22,295 nucleotides of DNA from assembly GCA_045575975.1 (NCBI GenBank), contig JAZNFO010000002.1:1-22295 (forward strand), written 5' to 3'. The notes beneath the pieces were generated by a model. It had not been told where the DNA came from and ran no database searches. It saw only the letters and a list, made by a program, of their open reading frames with translations. The position numbers were made by a program, and so were the translations under genes. The stretch comes from RGIG8709 sp045575975 (lineage in GTDB: Bacteria; Bacillota; Clostridia; Monoglobales; Monoglobaceae). The stretch's first letter is position 1. Every line of letters starts with the position of its first letter. This document shows, in pieces, positions 7,471 through 15,972 of this stretch.

Positions 7471-7941
7471 ATGGCTAAAGATAAAAAAAGTTCAGCTCAG
7501 ATTACACAGAATAAAAAAGCATATCACGACTATTTTGTTGAAGATACCTATGAGGCAGGTATTTCCCTTGCAGGAACAGAGGTTAAATCCATTAGAGAAG
7601 GCAGAGTAAATTTAAGAGATAGCTATGTTTCCCTAAAAACAGGAGAGGCAGTTATTATAGGTATGCATATTTCTCCATATGAAAAGGGGAACATCTTTAA
7701 TAAAGACCCTTTAAGAGAGAGAAAACTTCTCCTTCACAAAAGAGAGATTTCAAAATTAATTGGCTTGTCAAGTCAGGATGGATATACAATTATCCCTCTT
7801 AGAATGTATTTTAAAAATTCATATGTTAAAATTGAAATTGGAGTTTGTCGTGGTAAAAAAGATTATGACAAAAGAGAAGCAATTGCCGAAAAAGAATCAA
7901 AACGCAGAATAGACCGTGCTTTAAAAGAAAACCTTAGATAA
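7471..7941 (+). CDS. smpB: SsrA-binding protein SmpB
   Basis: Binds the tRNA-like end of tmRNA and brings it to stalled ribosomes for trans-translation. Using the ATG at 7471 it has 156 residues, the normal length. GGAGGG ends four bases upstream of that ATG, so it is preferred over an in-frame GTG at 7459 that would overlap the binding site. Family features include YFVEDTYEAGISLAGTEVKS, IREGRVNLRDSYV and the basic C-terminal tail KRRIDRALKENLR, which enters the mRNA channel. Its stop codon ends on the base before tmRNA, so both RNAs likely come from one transcript. Confidence 0.97.
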   Translation: MAKDKKSSAQITQNKKAYHDYFVEDTYEAGISLAGTEVKSIREGRVNLRDSYVSLKTGEAVIIGMHISPYEKGNIFNKDPLRERKLLLHKREISKLIGLSSQDGYTIIPLRMYFKNSYVKIEIGVCRGKKDYDKREAIAEKESKRRIDRALKENLR

Positions 7942-8288
7942 GGGAGCGCAATGGTTTCGACGGGGGTTTTGAGGCATGGTGAGCGAGCCGCAGTGAACTC
8001 TGCGTTAAAAGTTCACAATAAATATAAACGCTAACAAAAATTTAGCTTACGCTGCCTAATAGTGCAGCTGTCCTCTGTTAGTTAACCACGACCGACAGAC
8101 AGGGCATCAAACCAGTGGTGACCGTAGTTTAAAAAGCTTTGATTAAACTATGAACTTATGAAGCTACCGATTTATAAAGATTGTTTGTGTTCTTTATATA
8201 ATCGGGAATTTTAAACACAAACTACGCTCGTAGTTGCACCATGAGTATAGATCTTCGGACACGAGTTCAATTCTCGTCGCTTCCACCA
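7942..8288 (+). ncRNA. ssrA: tmRNA (transfer-messenger RNA)
   Basis: 347 bases. The 5' end GGGAGCG pairs with CGCTTCC before an encoded ACCA (acceptor stem), including a G3-U pair, the alanine identity mark. The 5' side carries the conserved GGTTTCGACGGGG. The 3' side has a T arm with loop TTCAATT. The tag reading frame starts at GCT 8030-8032 and encodes ANKNLAYAA, ending at tandem stops TAA TAG (8057-8062). With the charged alanine the tag would be A-ANKNLAYAA, close to other clostridial tags but with Tyr in the usual Leu or Val place. No separate promoter is evident between smpB and tmRNA, so 5' processing from the smpB transcript is likely. Confidence 0.97.
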
Positions 8289-8295
8289 AAATATA

Positions 8296-8331
8296 AAACG
8301 GTATAAATTACAATTGTAATTTATACCGTTT
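8296..8331. terminator. Perfect palindrome between ssrA and gpsA, probable bidirectional terminator
   Basis: Bases 8296-8313 are the exact reverse complement of 8314-8331: two 18-base arms with no spacer. It sits eight bases after the tmRNA CCA and about 55 bases after the gpsA stop, between two converging units. Both sides are T-rich in the sense of the incoming transcript, although neither has a long unbroken T tract. A two-way terminator is the simplest reading. Confidence 0.7.
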
Positions 8332-8386
8332 ATTTCTATGTCTAAAGAAAGCCAACAATAAATAGAAGTATATTTTAATTTTAATT

Positions 8387-9397
8387 TTAATTATTTAAGA
8401 ATTCATTTTCGGTTTCATTTTTCTTCATTCTTCCCATTAAATTTGAAACCGCAGCCCTAACCGATTCACCCTCGAACAAAACTTTATAGGTCTCATTAAT
8501 AATAGGAATTTCAACCCCAACTTTATCTGCAAGTTCCTTTGCTGCTTTACAGCTTTTTATACCTTCAACAACCATTTTCACTTCTTTCTGGGCTTCTTCA
8601 GCCGACATTCCCTGACCGATTAAAATTCCTGCCCTTCTATTTCTTGAGTGCAAACTTGTACAAGTAACAATCAAATCTCCCATGCCGGACAAACCCGAAA
8701 AAGTACTCGGTTTTGCCCCGATTTTCACACCTAGCCTTGTCATTTCAAGGAGCCCTCTTGTCATCAATGCCGCTTTTGTGTTATCTCCAAATCCAACACC
8801 ATCTAAAATTCCACAGCAAAGAGCAAAAACATTTTTTAGTGAACCACCAAGTTCAACGCCTAGAACATCCCTATTTGTATATAGTCTGAAAGAAGGATTC
8901 ATAAACATATCCTGTATATATTCAGGAACCCCCTCCCACTCAGATGCAACAACATTAGTTGTTGGAATTCCTCTTGACACTTCCTCTGCATGGCTTGGCC
9001 CAGACATAACAGCAATTCTGCAATTTGGAAGTTCCTCCTTTAAAACCTGAGATAATGTTTTGTATGTATTATCCTCAATTCCTTTTGAAATATTTAAAAT
9101 AATTGTATCATCTTTTGCAAACTCAGAAAAAAGCTTTGCTGTATTTCTCACACCATGAGACGGAGTCGCCATAACAACAACATCAGTATCAGCACATTCT
9201 GAAATATCATTTGTAAATAAAACATTTTCTGGTATTTCAACCCCCGGAAGATAAGGCTTATTTTCTCTATATTTAACAAGATCATCCTTTTCTTCTCTGG
9301 AAAATGACCATAAGACAACATTATGCCCATTACTTGAAAGCATTATTGCAATGGCTGTTCCCCAACCACCTGAACCAAGTATTCCAATCTTAGCCAT
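8387..9397 (-). CDS. gpsA: NAD(P)-dependent glycerol-3-phosphate dehydrogenase
   Basis: Reduces dihydroxyacetone phosphate to sn-glycerol 3-phosphate, the backbone for phospholipids, in the cytoplasm. It has 336 residues, the normal length. Visible motifs are the Rossmann GSGGWG (8-13), SGPSHAEEV (132-140), catalytic Lys188 in GGSLKNV and SRNRR (251-255). GGAGG lies about seven bases before its ATG, inside the end of plsY, which stops two bases upstream. The adjacent plsY product uses glycerol 3-phosphate, so the pair forms a pathway unit. Confidence 0.97.
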   Translation of the reverse strand: MAKIGILGSGGWGTAIAIMLSSNGHNVVLWSFSREEKDDLVKYRENKPYLPGVEIPENVLFTNDISECADTDVVVMATPSHGVRNTAKLFSEFAKDDTIILNISKGIEDNTYKTLSQVLKEELPNCRIAVMSGPSHAEEVSRGIPTTNVVASEWEGVPEYIQDMFMNPSFRLYTNRDVLGVELGGSLKNVFALCCGILDGVGFGDNTKAALMTRGLLEMTRLGVKIGAKPSTFSGLSGMGDLIVTCTSLHSRNRRAGILIGQGMSAEEAQKEVKMVVEGIKSCKAAKELADKVGVEIPIINETYKVLFEGESVRAAVSNLMGRMKKNETENEFLNN

Positions 9398-9399
9398 CT

Positions 9400-10020
9400 T
9401 TATTCCTCCATTTTAGCTGTCTTTTTTGAAAAATCAAGTTTATTTTCTGTACCACTGATAAGTCTGGATATGTTTGCCCTATGTCTGAATATAGCAAGAG
9501 ATGAAATAATTACAGCATATAAAATATATGGTATATTATCCATTTTAAAAATAAATGCTAAAATAATAAGAAGAACACTTCCTATAACACTACCGAGTGA
9601 AACATATCTTGAAATAATCATTATAGACAACGATATAATAAAAATAACAAGACCGATTTTCCAATCAGCAAAGAAAATAGTCACAACAGAAACAACTATA
9701 CCTTTTCCGCCCTTGAATTTAAACCATAAAGGATAGTTATGTCCAAGAACTGTTCCAATACCAGACAAGTAAATCGCTATTTCCTTATTATCTTTAAAAA
9801 TAATTTGACTAATCAAAATTGCGATAACAGCTTTTAATGCATCAAAAACAAAAGTTAAAATTCCGGCTTTTTTGCCGAGTACTCTAAGAGCATTTGTCGC
9901 ACCCGCATTTCCGCTTCCAAAATCTCTTATGTCTTTCCCGGTTAAAATTTTACCTATAATTATTGATGAATTAATGCTGCCTATAAAATAACCAATCAAA
10001 AGTGTAATTAAAACATTCAT
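9400..10020 (-). CDS. plsY: Glycerol-3-phosphate acyltransferase PlsY
   Basis: Integral membrane enzyme that transfers an acyl group from acyl phosphate to glycerol 3-phosphate, giving lysophosphatidic acid. It has 206 residues with about five hydrophobic segments. Conserved loops are visible: GSINSSIIIGK near residue 13, the DFGSGNAGATNALR motif (about 33-46), and the second glycine-rich loop KFKGGKGIVV (about 101-110). It lies between der and gpsA with gaps of 12 and 2 bases. The der-plsY-gpsA order is common in Gram-positive bacteria. Confidence 0.96.
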   Translation of the reverse strand: MNVLITLLIGYFIGSINSSIIIGKILTGKDIRDFGSGNAGATNALRVLGKKAGILTFVFDALKAVIAILISQIIFKDNKEIAIYLSGIGTVLGHNYPLWFKFKGGKGIVVSVVTIFFADWKIGLVIFIISLSIMIISRYVSLGSVIGSVLLIILAFIFKMDNIPYILYAVIISSLAIFRHRANISRLISGTENKLDFSKKTAKMEE

Positions 10021-10032
10021 AATAATCTCCTA

Positions 10033-11361
10033 TTATAAGCCAGCCTTTTCGCCCTTTTCACGAATAATGAACTTTATAGGCGTTCCTTCAAAGCCAAAGG
10101 TTTCTCTTATTTTGTTTTCCAGATATCTGACATACGAATAATGAGCTAGTTCCGCATTATTAACAAAAAGAATAAATGTTGGCGGTTTTGTGCTTGCCTG
10201 TGTTGCATAATATATCTTTAGTCTCTTTCCTTTATCAGACGGTGGCTGAACAAGAGCTATTGCATCATTGATAACATCATTCAAAAGACCGGTTGATATA
10301 CGCCTTTCATTTTGTTCCTTAACATTCTTGATCATAGAAAATAAATTGTTAACACGAAGTCCTGTCTTTGCAGAGATAAAAATTGGAGGTGCATACATCA
10401 TAAAGTTAAATCCCTCTTTTAATCTCTTTTTAAACTCAGACATTGTATTTGTTTCCTTTTCAACAATATCCCATTTATTAACTGCTAAAATAACACCCTT
10501 CCCCTGTTCGTGCACATAACCTGCAATCTTTGTATCTTGCTCGGTTACACCTTCATTTGCATCAATAAGTATCACACAAACATCTGCACGCTCAACGGCA
10601 TTCAGGGCTCTTACAACACTGTATCTTTCAACATTTTCATTAATTTTACCGCGTTTTCGCATACCTGCAGTATCAATAAAAATATATTTTTGACCATCAA
10701 CTGTTATTTCACTGTCAATAGCATCTCTTGTTGTTCCGGGAATATTACTTACAATTACTCTGTCCTCACCTAAAATTTGATTAACAAGGGATGATTTTCC
10801 TGCGTTAGGCTTACCGGCAACAGCAACACAGATAGCCCCTTCCTCTTCATCAGTGTCATATTCTTTCGGGAAATAATCAACAACCATATCAAGAAGGTCC
10901 CCGACACCAAGACCGTGAATAGAAGAAACCATAATAGGATCCCCTATTCCAAGATTATAAAATTCATAAGCTTCAAGAGGTGGATTTCCAGGGTTATCAA
11001 CCTTATTGCACACAAGGATAACAGGTTTTCCCGCCTTTTGCAGCATAGCAGCAACATCAGCATCTGCAGCAGTAACACCGTCACGGACATTAACTATAAA
11101 TAATATAACATCTGCCATATCAATAGCAAGTGTTGCCTGATTTCTCATCTGTGATAAAATAATATCATCTGTATTGGGTTCTATACCACCAGTATCAATT
11201 AAAGTAAATTCTTTTCCAAGCCATTCCGCATCAGCAAAAATACGGTCTCTGGTTATTCCGGGAGTATCTTCTACAATAGATATGCGTTTTCCGGCAATTT
11301 TATTAAAAAGAGTTGATTTACCAACATTTGGTCTCCCAACAACAGCAACAACCGGTTTCAT
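10033..11361 (-). CDS. der: Ribosome-assembly GTPase Der (EngA)
   Basis: A double GTPase needed for maturation of the 50S ribosomal subunit. It has 442 residues. The first G domain has GRPNVGKST (9-17), DTPGITRD (32-39), DTGG and NKVD. The second has GKPNAGKSS, the switch PGTTRD, DTAGMRKRGK and NKWD. A C-terminal KH-like domain (about 350-442) follows, the diagnostic Der layout. Its ATG is preceded by AAAGGAG at about eight bases. It starts 27 bases after the DUF512 gene. Confidence 0.97.
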   Translation of the reverse strand: MKPVVAVVGRPNVGKSTLFNKIAGKRISIVEDTPGITRDRIFADAEWLGKEFTLIDTGGIEPNTDDIILSQMRNQATLAIDMADVILFIVNVRDGVTAADADVAAMLQKAGKPVILVCNKVDNPGNPPLEAYEFYNLGIGDPIMVSSIHGLGVGDLLDMVVDYFPKEYDTDEEEGAICVAVAGKPNAGKSSLVNQILGEDRVIVSNIPGTTRDAIDSEITVDGQKYIFIDTAGMRKRGKINENVERYSVVRALNAVERADVCVILIDANEGVTEQDTKIAGYVHEQGKGVILAVNKWDIVEKETNTMSEFKKRLKEGFNFMMYAPPIFISAKTGLRVNNLFSMIKNVKEQNERRISTGLLNDVINDAIALVQPPSDKGKRLKIYYATQASTKPPTFILFVNNAELAHYSYVRYLENKIRETFGFEGTPIKFIIREKGEKAGL

Positions 11362-11388
11362 ATAATTTCTCCTTTCAAGTATAAATAA

Positions 11389-12663
11389 TTAGTCAACGAG
11401 TGCATCAAATAGTTCAAATCCGTCATTGTTAACAGATTTAATTTTAACATTCAATGCATTTTCCACATCAGAAACAGTCATATTATCAAGAAAAATATCT
11501 TCATCATGCCTTAGCATTGAATTAGTTATAATCATATATTCAGGAAGAGTTTTATCCTTTAGCTGATCAACAATATCTCTTCCAACCAAAAGTCCCGAAA
11601 CTGTAATTTTTTCGCCAAAAAAGTTGTTTTTTATTTTAAATACTTTTATTTTATCTGTATCAAGTTTTTTAACAAGAGAACATATAAAATCATATGAAAG
11701 CTCTCCTGTTACAATACATTTTTCATTTTCAACATTAAAGTCAGCCGACATTTTTATGGCATCTTCAAATTCTTCGAACAAGGAAGCGCAAAGTCCCACG
11801 CCGTTTTCTATCTGTGGAAACCCGAAATACTCATCAAATTCAGGAAATTCCCTTTCAGCCATAATATAAAATTCATCTGACAGATAAACAAAATTTGTAC
11901 CCGATCTTTCCTTATATTTTTTTTGAAGTCTGTCACAAAGTTCAATAACTTTAACAGAATCCTCCTTATTAAAAGGTTCAAGTTCAAACAAACCATCTCT
12001 GTAATCCGTAAGACCAACCGGAACAACCGAAACACTCTCTATACTATCAGAAAACTCAAATAAGTCATCAAGTGTCCTCTCAAGTTCTGCTCGGTCATTT
12101 ATACCCTTACATAAAACAATCTGGCAATTCATTGAAATACCGCTTTCAGACAGTATCTTAAGTTGATCGAGTATTTTTCCTGCAAACTTATTGTTAAGCA
12201 TCTTAACTCTTAACTCTGGATTAGTTGTATGAACTGAAACATTTATTCTTGGAATATTATAATCAACTATTCTTTTAAGTTCCGCATCAGAAAGATTGGT
12301 AAGAGTAACATAATTTCCCTGCAAAAAAGACAATCTATAATCATCATCTTTAAAATAGCAGCTTTCTCTCATACAAGACGGCAATTGATCTATAAAGCAA
12401 AAAATGCACTTATTCCTGCAGGACATAGGCTTATCAATAAGAAGAGATTCAAACTCTATTCCAAGGGGCATATAGTCTGCATTATCTATAAAAACAGTTC
12501 TATCATCAAGTTCAATCGTTAAACTATCTCCGGAGCTATGATACATATAATCAAGATAATCAACAACAGGATTTCCATTGATAGAAACAAGCGTATCACC
12601 TTTTCTTATACCCGCTTTATAAGCAGGAGTTCCTTTTAAAACATTAAATACTTTTGCTGACAT
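11389..12663 (-). CDS. PDZ / radical-SAM-like DUF512 protein
   Basis: 424 residues. The first 50 residues form a PDZ-like fold (GTPAYKAGIRKGDTLVSING). Next comes a cysteine cluster CRNKCIFC (Cys82, Cys86, Cys89), which is the CX3CX2C iron-sulfur motif of radical SAM proteins, followed by a barrel-like region. The last part (about 200-420) matches the DUF512 family as I know it. Proteins of this architecture sit beside der in many Clostridia and related bacteria and are annotated as putative FeS oxidoreductases. The biochemical reaction is not known to me. The start ATG has AAAGGA nine bases upstream. It lies 14 bases after the prenyl synthase gene. Confidence 0.88.
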   Translation of the reverse strand: MSAKVFNVLKGTPAYKAGIRKGDTLVSINGNPVVDYLDYMYHSSGDSLTIELDDRTVFIDNADYMPLGIEFESLLIDKPMSCRNKCIFCFIDQLPSCMRESCYFKDDDYRLSFLQGNYVTLTNLSDAELKRIVDYNIPRINVSVHTTNPELRVKMLNNKFAGKILDQLKILSESGISMNCQIVLCKGINDRAELERTLDDLFEFSDSIESVSVVPVGLTDYRDGLFELEPFNKEDSVKVIELCDRLQKKYKERSGTNFVYLSDEFYIMAEREFPEFDEYFGFPQIENGVGLCASLFEEFEDAIKMSADFNVENEKCIVTGELSYDFICSLVKKLDTDKIKVFKIKNNFFGEKITVSGLLVGRDIVDQLKDKTLPEYMIITNSMLRHDEDIFLDNMTVSDVENALNVKIKSVNNDGFELFDALVD

Positions 12664-12677
12664 AAATAAAAATTCCT

Positions 12678-13571
12678 TTAATTATTTCTGTTTAACAGAT
12701 AATCAGAAAGCTCTTTTAAAAATTTTGCCCTATCCCCATACGAAGACAAAGACACTATCGCTTTCTCTGTATATAAAGTAAGTAATTCCTTGGCTTTATC
12801 TAATCCAAGAACTGAAACATATGTTGACTTACAGTTTTCTGCATCACTGCCGATTGGTTTCCCAAGAAGTGCTTCATCTCCCTCATAATCCAGAATATCA
12901 TCCTTTATCTGGAAAGCTAGTCCCAGATATTCAGAAAACTCTTCTGCTTTTTTTATATCCTCTGCATCTCCGCCACCTACAATAACGCCTGCAACTGAGC
13001 TACAACGAATTAATGCTCCCGTTTTTTTGGAATGAAGATGCTTTAACACCTCTATGTCTTTAATTTCTTTATTTTCAAATTCAAGATCAATAATTTGACC
13101 GCCAATCATTCCAGATGCCCCTGAGCAACCTCCAATATAATTAATAACTCTCAAAATCTTTTCAGGAGAAACATTGTCATATAGACTTATATCAGATAAT
13201 CTTTCAAATGCAAAGTTCAAAAGTCCGTCACCTGCTAAAGTTGCGGTTGCTTCACCAAAAGCCTTATGACAAGTAGGCATTCCCCTTCTTAAATCATCGT
13301 TATCCATACAAGGAAGGTCATCGTGAATAAGTGAATATGTATGAATACATTCTATAGCACATCCAACTGTAAGAGCATTTTTTGCATTTCCGCCAAACAT
13401 ATCACAAAAAGCAAGCGATAAAATCGGTCTAATGCGTTTTCCTCCAACCATTAAACTGTAATTCATTGCATCATAAACTTTTTTTTCAGGAATATCACAA
13501 ACTGTAAGCATTGAACCAAGCTCTTTATTAACCAAAGCCTGATATTCTCTAAATATATCAGAAAAAATCAT
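12678..13571 (-). CDS. ispA: Polyprenyl (farnesyl/geranyl) diphosphate synthase
   Basis: Condenses isopentenyl diphosphate with allylic diphosphates to make short-chain prenyl diphosphates, feeding undecaprenyl phosphate and quinone synthesis. It has 297 residues, typical of bacterial IspA. The first aspartate-rich motif is DDLPCMD (84-90) followed by NDDLRRG, and the second is DDILD (224-228). Its ATG overlaps the xseB stop (ATGA), indicating coupling. The xseA-xseB-ispA order is widespread in bacteria. Exact chain length cannot be read with certainty, though farnesyl diphosphate is most likely. Confidence 0.94.
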   Translation of the reverse strand: MIFSDIFREYQALVNKELGSMLTVCDIPEKKVYDAMNYSLMVGGKRIRPILSLAFCDMFGGNAKNALTVGCAIECIHTYSLIHDDLPCMDNDDLRRGMPTCHKAFGEATATLAGDGLLNFAFERLSDISLYDNVSPEKILRVINYIGGCSGASGMIGGQIIDLEFENKEIKDIEVLKHLHSKKTGALIRCSSVAGVIVGGGDAEDIKKAEEFSEYLGLAFQIKDDILDYEGDEALLGKPIGSDAENCKSTYVSVLGLDKAKELLTLYTEKAIVSLSSYGDRAKFLKELSDYLLNRNN

Positions 13572-13810
13572 ATCTGTTCTTTTAACCCCTCAAATTCTAC
13601 TTCACTAAGCTCTCCGTTTTCGCTTTTAAGCAAAATATTAATTTTTTGCTCTGCTTCGTCAAGTTGCGCAGTACAGCTTTTTGTTAGTCTTATTCCATTT
13701 TCAAAAAGCGAAAGCATTTCATCAAGAGAAACATTTCCCTCCTCAAGCTTTTTAACAGTTTGTTCAAGTTCCTTTAAATTTTCTTCAAAAACACCTTTAT
13801 CTAAAGACAT
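13568..13810 (-). CDS. xseB: Exodeoxyribonuclease VII small subunit
   Basis: An 80-residue helical protein that binds the XseA large subunit to form exonuclease VII, which degrades single-stranded DNA. The family pattern LEQTVKKLEEGNVSLDEMLSLFENGIRL is seen (in part) at residues 13-41. The ATG at 13810 is chosen because AGGAG lies eight bases upstream. A GTG three codons earlier would begin inside that site. It starts 12 bases after xseA and overlaps ispA. Confidence 0.96.
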   Translation of the reverse strand: MSLDKGVFEENLKELEQTVKKLEEGNVSLDEMLSLFENGIRLTKSCTAQLDEAEQKINILLKSENGELSEVEFEGLKEQI

Positions 13811-13822
13811 ATATTTCACTCC

Positions 13823-15022
13823 TTAATTAACAGTTGTTTTTATAATACCATCTTTTAGCCTTATATCAACTTTATCATTAGCCTTGACATCATTTACAGA
13901 TTTAATAAGTTCCCCATTTTCTGAAAAAGCAAGAGAGAAACCTCTGGATAAAGTTCCAAGTGGACTAAGTCCCTCGAGCTTTGAAACAGCAACTCCAAAC
14001 GATTTTTTCTTCTCGTTCAAAATTGTATTAGAAAGATTTTCAATATCTTTAACCAGACTGTCAAGATACATTCTCTGCTCATTTATTTTCAATATAGGAT
14101 TCTTAAAATACGGTCTGTCGGAATAGTATTTCAGATTAAGCCTTTGATTTTCCATATATCGTTTAATACAGTTATTTAAACGAATATAAACATTCCCGAA
14201 TTTATCCATAAGCTCCTTCTGGTCTGGAACAACAAGCTCTGCTGCAGCTGACGGTGTTGGAGCTCTAAGGTCTGCAACAAAATCTGAAATAGTAAAATCA
14301 ATTTCATGTCCAACTGCTGAAACAATCGGAATATGACTTCCAAAAATAGCTCTTGCAACGATTTCTTCATTGAATGCCCAAAGGTCTTCAATTGAACCAC
14401 CGCCTCTGCCTACAATAAGTACATCGATATCATTCTTTTCATTAAAATACTCTATAGCAGCAACAATGCTTTTGGCTGCATTTTCCCCTTGTACGAGCAC
14501 GGGATATAAAACAACATCAGAAAACTTAAATCTTCTTGACAAAATATTAAGTATATCTCTTATTGCAGCTCCTGTAGGGGCTGTAACAACACCTATTTTC
14601 TTTGGATATTTAGGAAGTGGCTTTTTATATTTTACATCAAACAAACCTTCACTTAAAAGCTTTGCTTTTAATTTTTCAAAGGCTAAATATCTGGCACCTT
14701 GTCCATCCTGTTCCATACTTTCTATATAAACCTGATACTGCCCGTCTCTTTCATAAACAGAAACTTTTCCTCTAACGATAACTTTCATTCCGTTTTCAGG
14801 AACAAATTTAAGCTTTGATGCAGCATAACGAAACATAACCGCTCTTATAACGCTGGTTTCATCTTTTAAGGACATATACATATGTCCGGTGGAATGATTT
14901 TTGAAATTTGATATCTCTCCTTTTAGTGTAACAGTTGAAAGAAGAGGATTTTCTTCAAAAATTCCTTTTATATATAAATTAAGTTCTGTTATAGTTAGAA
15001 AATTTTTATCTATATTTATCAC
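13823..15022 (-). CDS. xseA: Exodeoxyribonuclease VII large subunit
   Basis: Catalytic subunit of exonuclease VII, acting in DNA repair and removal of single-stranded DNA. It has 399 residues. An N-terminal OB-fold (about 5-100) binds DNA and includes LKGEISNFKNHSTGHMYMSLKD (in part). The catalytic core (about 120-330) has GVVTAPTGAAIRDIL, VGRGGGSIEDLWAFNEE and VGHEIDFTISDFVADLRAPTPSAAAE, all characteristic. The start is GTG, overlapping the stop of the upstream TsaD-like gene as GTGA, so translation is likely coupled. Its Shine-Dalgarno is weak. Confidence 0.95.
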   Translation of the reverse strand: MINIDKNFLTITELNLYIKGIFEENPLLSTVTLKGEISNFKNHSTGHMYMSLKDETSVIRAVMFRYAASKLKFVPENGMKVIVRGKVSVYERDGQYQVYIESMEQDGQGARYLAFEKLKAKLLSEGLFDVKYKKPLPKYPKKIGVVTAPTGAAIRDILNILSRRFKFSDVVLYPVLVQGENAAKSIVAAIEYFNEKNDIDVLIVGRGGGSIEDLWAFNEEIVARAIFGSHIPIVSAVGHEIDFTISDFVADLRAPTPSAAAELVVPDQKELMDKFGNVYIRLNNCIKRYMENQRLNLKYYSDRPYFKNPILKINEQRMYLDSLVKDIENLSNTILNEKKKSFGVAVSKLEGLSPLGTLSRGFSLAFSENGELIKSVNDVKANDKVDIRLKDGIIKTTVN

Positions 15023-15972
15023 TCCAAACCTATGGTGTTTAATTTTCCAAGAGCTGCAACACCAACAGCATTATCTCCTGAATATTCAGGAGACGAAAAA
15101 ATAATTCCCGGCATACCTAAAAAGCTATCTCGCAAATATTTACTTGAAGAAACACCGCCCGCCATTATAACCTTTTTAACTTTATATTTTTCTTTTAAAT
15201 CTGAAACTGTCCTCTTTAGTGTTTCGGAAATAAAATTCATCGTCATAAATGAAGCTTCTTCCTTGCTGATTTTATTTTCAAGAAAAAATCTTCTTATTTT
15301 TGTTTCTTCACCTGATAAATTAAAAAATCCATCGCTTAAAGACAAATTACTTTGTTTTATTTTACCTGAATATATGTATGCATCCGCATCAACATATTTA
15401 CCCGCAGGAAAAGAATAGCCACAAAGAACTCCTATTCTGTCAATAAATTGTCCGGCAGGTAAGTCTTTTGTTCCTCCTACAATCTCAGTTTTAAATTTAT
15501 TATTCGAAAATTCACAAAAAAGGATTTCACTTGTTCCACCAGATAAATGAACAGATAAAAAAGGTTCTTTTAAAAGAGAATATTCTCTTTCTGTATAAAT
15601 AACAGACATTATATGTCCATCCTGATGTGATGTTTCAAAAAGCTTTGTCCCGAGAACAGACGAAATAGTTTTTGCCTGTCCATATCCGGCTAAAAATACA
15701 GGCATATAAGACCCATCAACTGACCTTGGTTTTTTACTCACCGAAACACAAGCAACCTCATAATCACAAATATTAAAATCTTTTTCAAAAGATTCAAATA
15801 AAATCGGCAAGCTCTTAATATGCTGAAAAAGGGCTTCAGATTGTCTGAGCCCACAATTTCCTTTTTTTACTTCAACAGATTTTCTGTATTGAACAACTTT
15901 ATCCTCGAAAAGACACGCAAGAGATGTCATATAACAGCTTGTGTCTATACCTATAAAAAGTTGCTTACGCAT
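15019..15972 (-). CDS. TsaD/Kae1-family paralogue between nusB and xseA
   Basis: A 317-residue member of the ASKHA-fold Kae1/TsaD superfamily. It has GIDTSCYMTS near the N-terminus (compare GIETSCDETS in TsaD), a metal-site pair His116 and His120 in SHQDGH, SGGTSE (144-149) for phosphate binding, and Asp300 in GDNAVGVAALG. The metal ligands of TsaD therefore appear kept. It is not the usual tsaD context (tsaB/E neighbours) and diverges in the N-terminal motif, so it is probably a paralogue rather than the tRNA t6A enzyme itself. The ATG at 15972 has GAGGA eight bases upstream and overlaps nusB by eight bases. Such a gene between nusB and xseA recurs in Clostridia. Its function is unknown to me. 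Confidence 0.85.
   Translation of the reverse strand: MRKQLFIGIDTSCYMTSLACLFEDKVVQYRKSVEVKKGNCGLRQSEALFQHIKSLPILFESFEKDFNICDYEVACVSVSKKPRSVDGSYMPVFLAGYGQAKTISSVLGTKLFETSHQDGHIMSVIYTEREYSLLKEPFLSVHLSGGTSEILFCEFSNNKFKTEIVGGTKDLPAGQFIDRIGVLCGYSFPAGKYVDADAYIYSGKIKQSNLSLSDGFFNLSGEETKIRRFFLENKISKEEASFMTMNFISETLKRTVSDLKEKYKVKKVIMAGGVSSSKYLRDSFLGMPGIIFSSPEYSGDNAVGVAALGKLNTIGLE

Noticed and set aside
8372..8392. Three tandem TTTTAA units at the gpsA stop
   Set aside because: A short low-complexity run in AT-rich DNA with no further copies seen; no reason to assign function.
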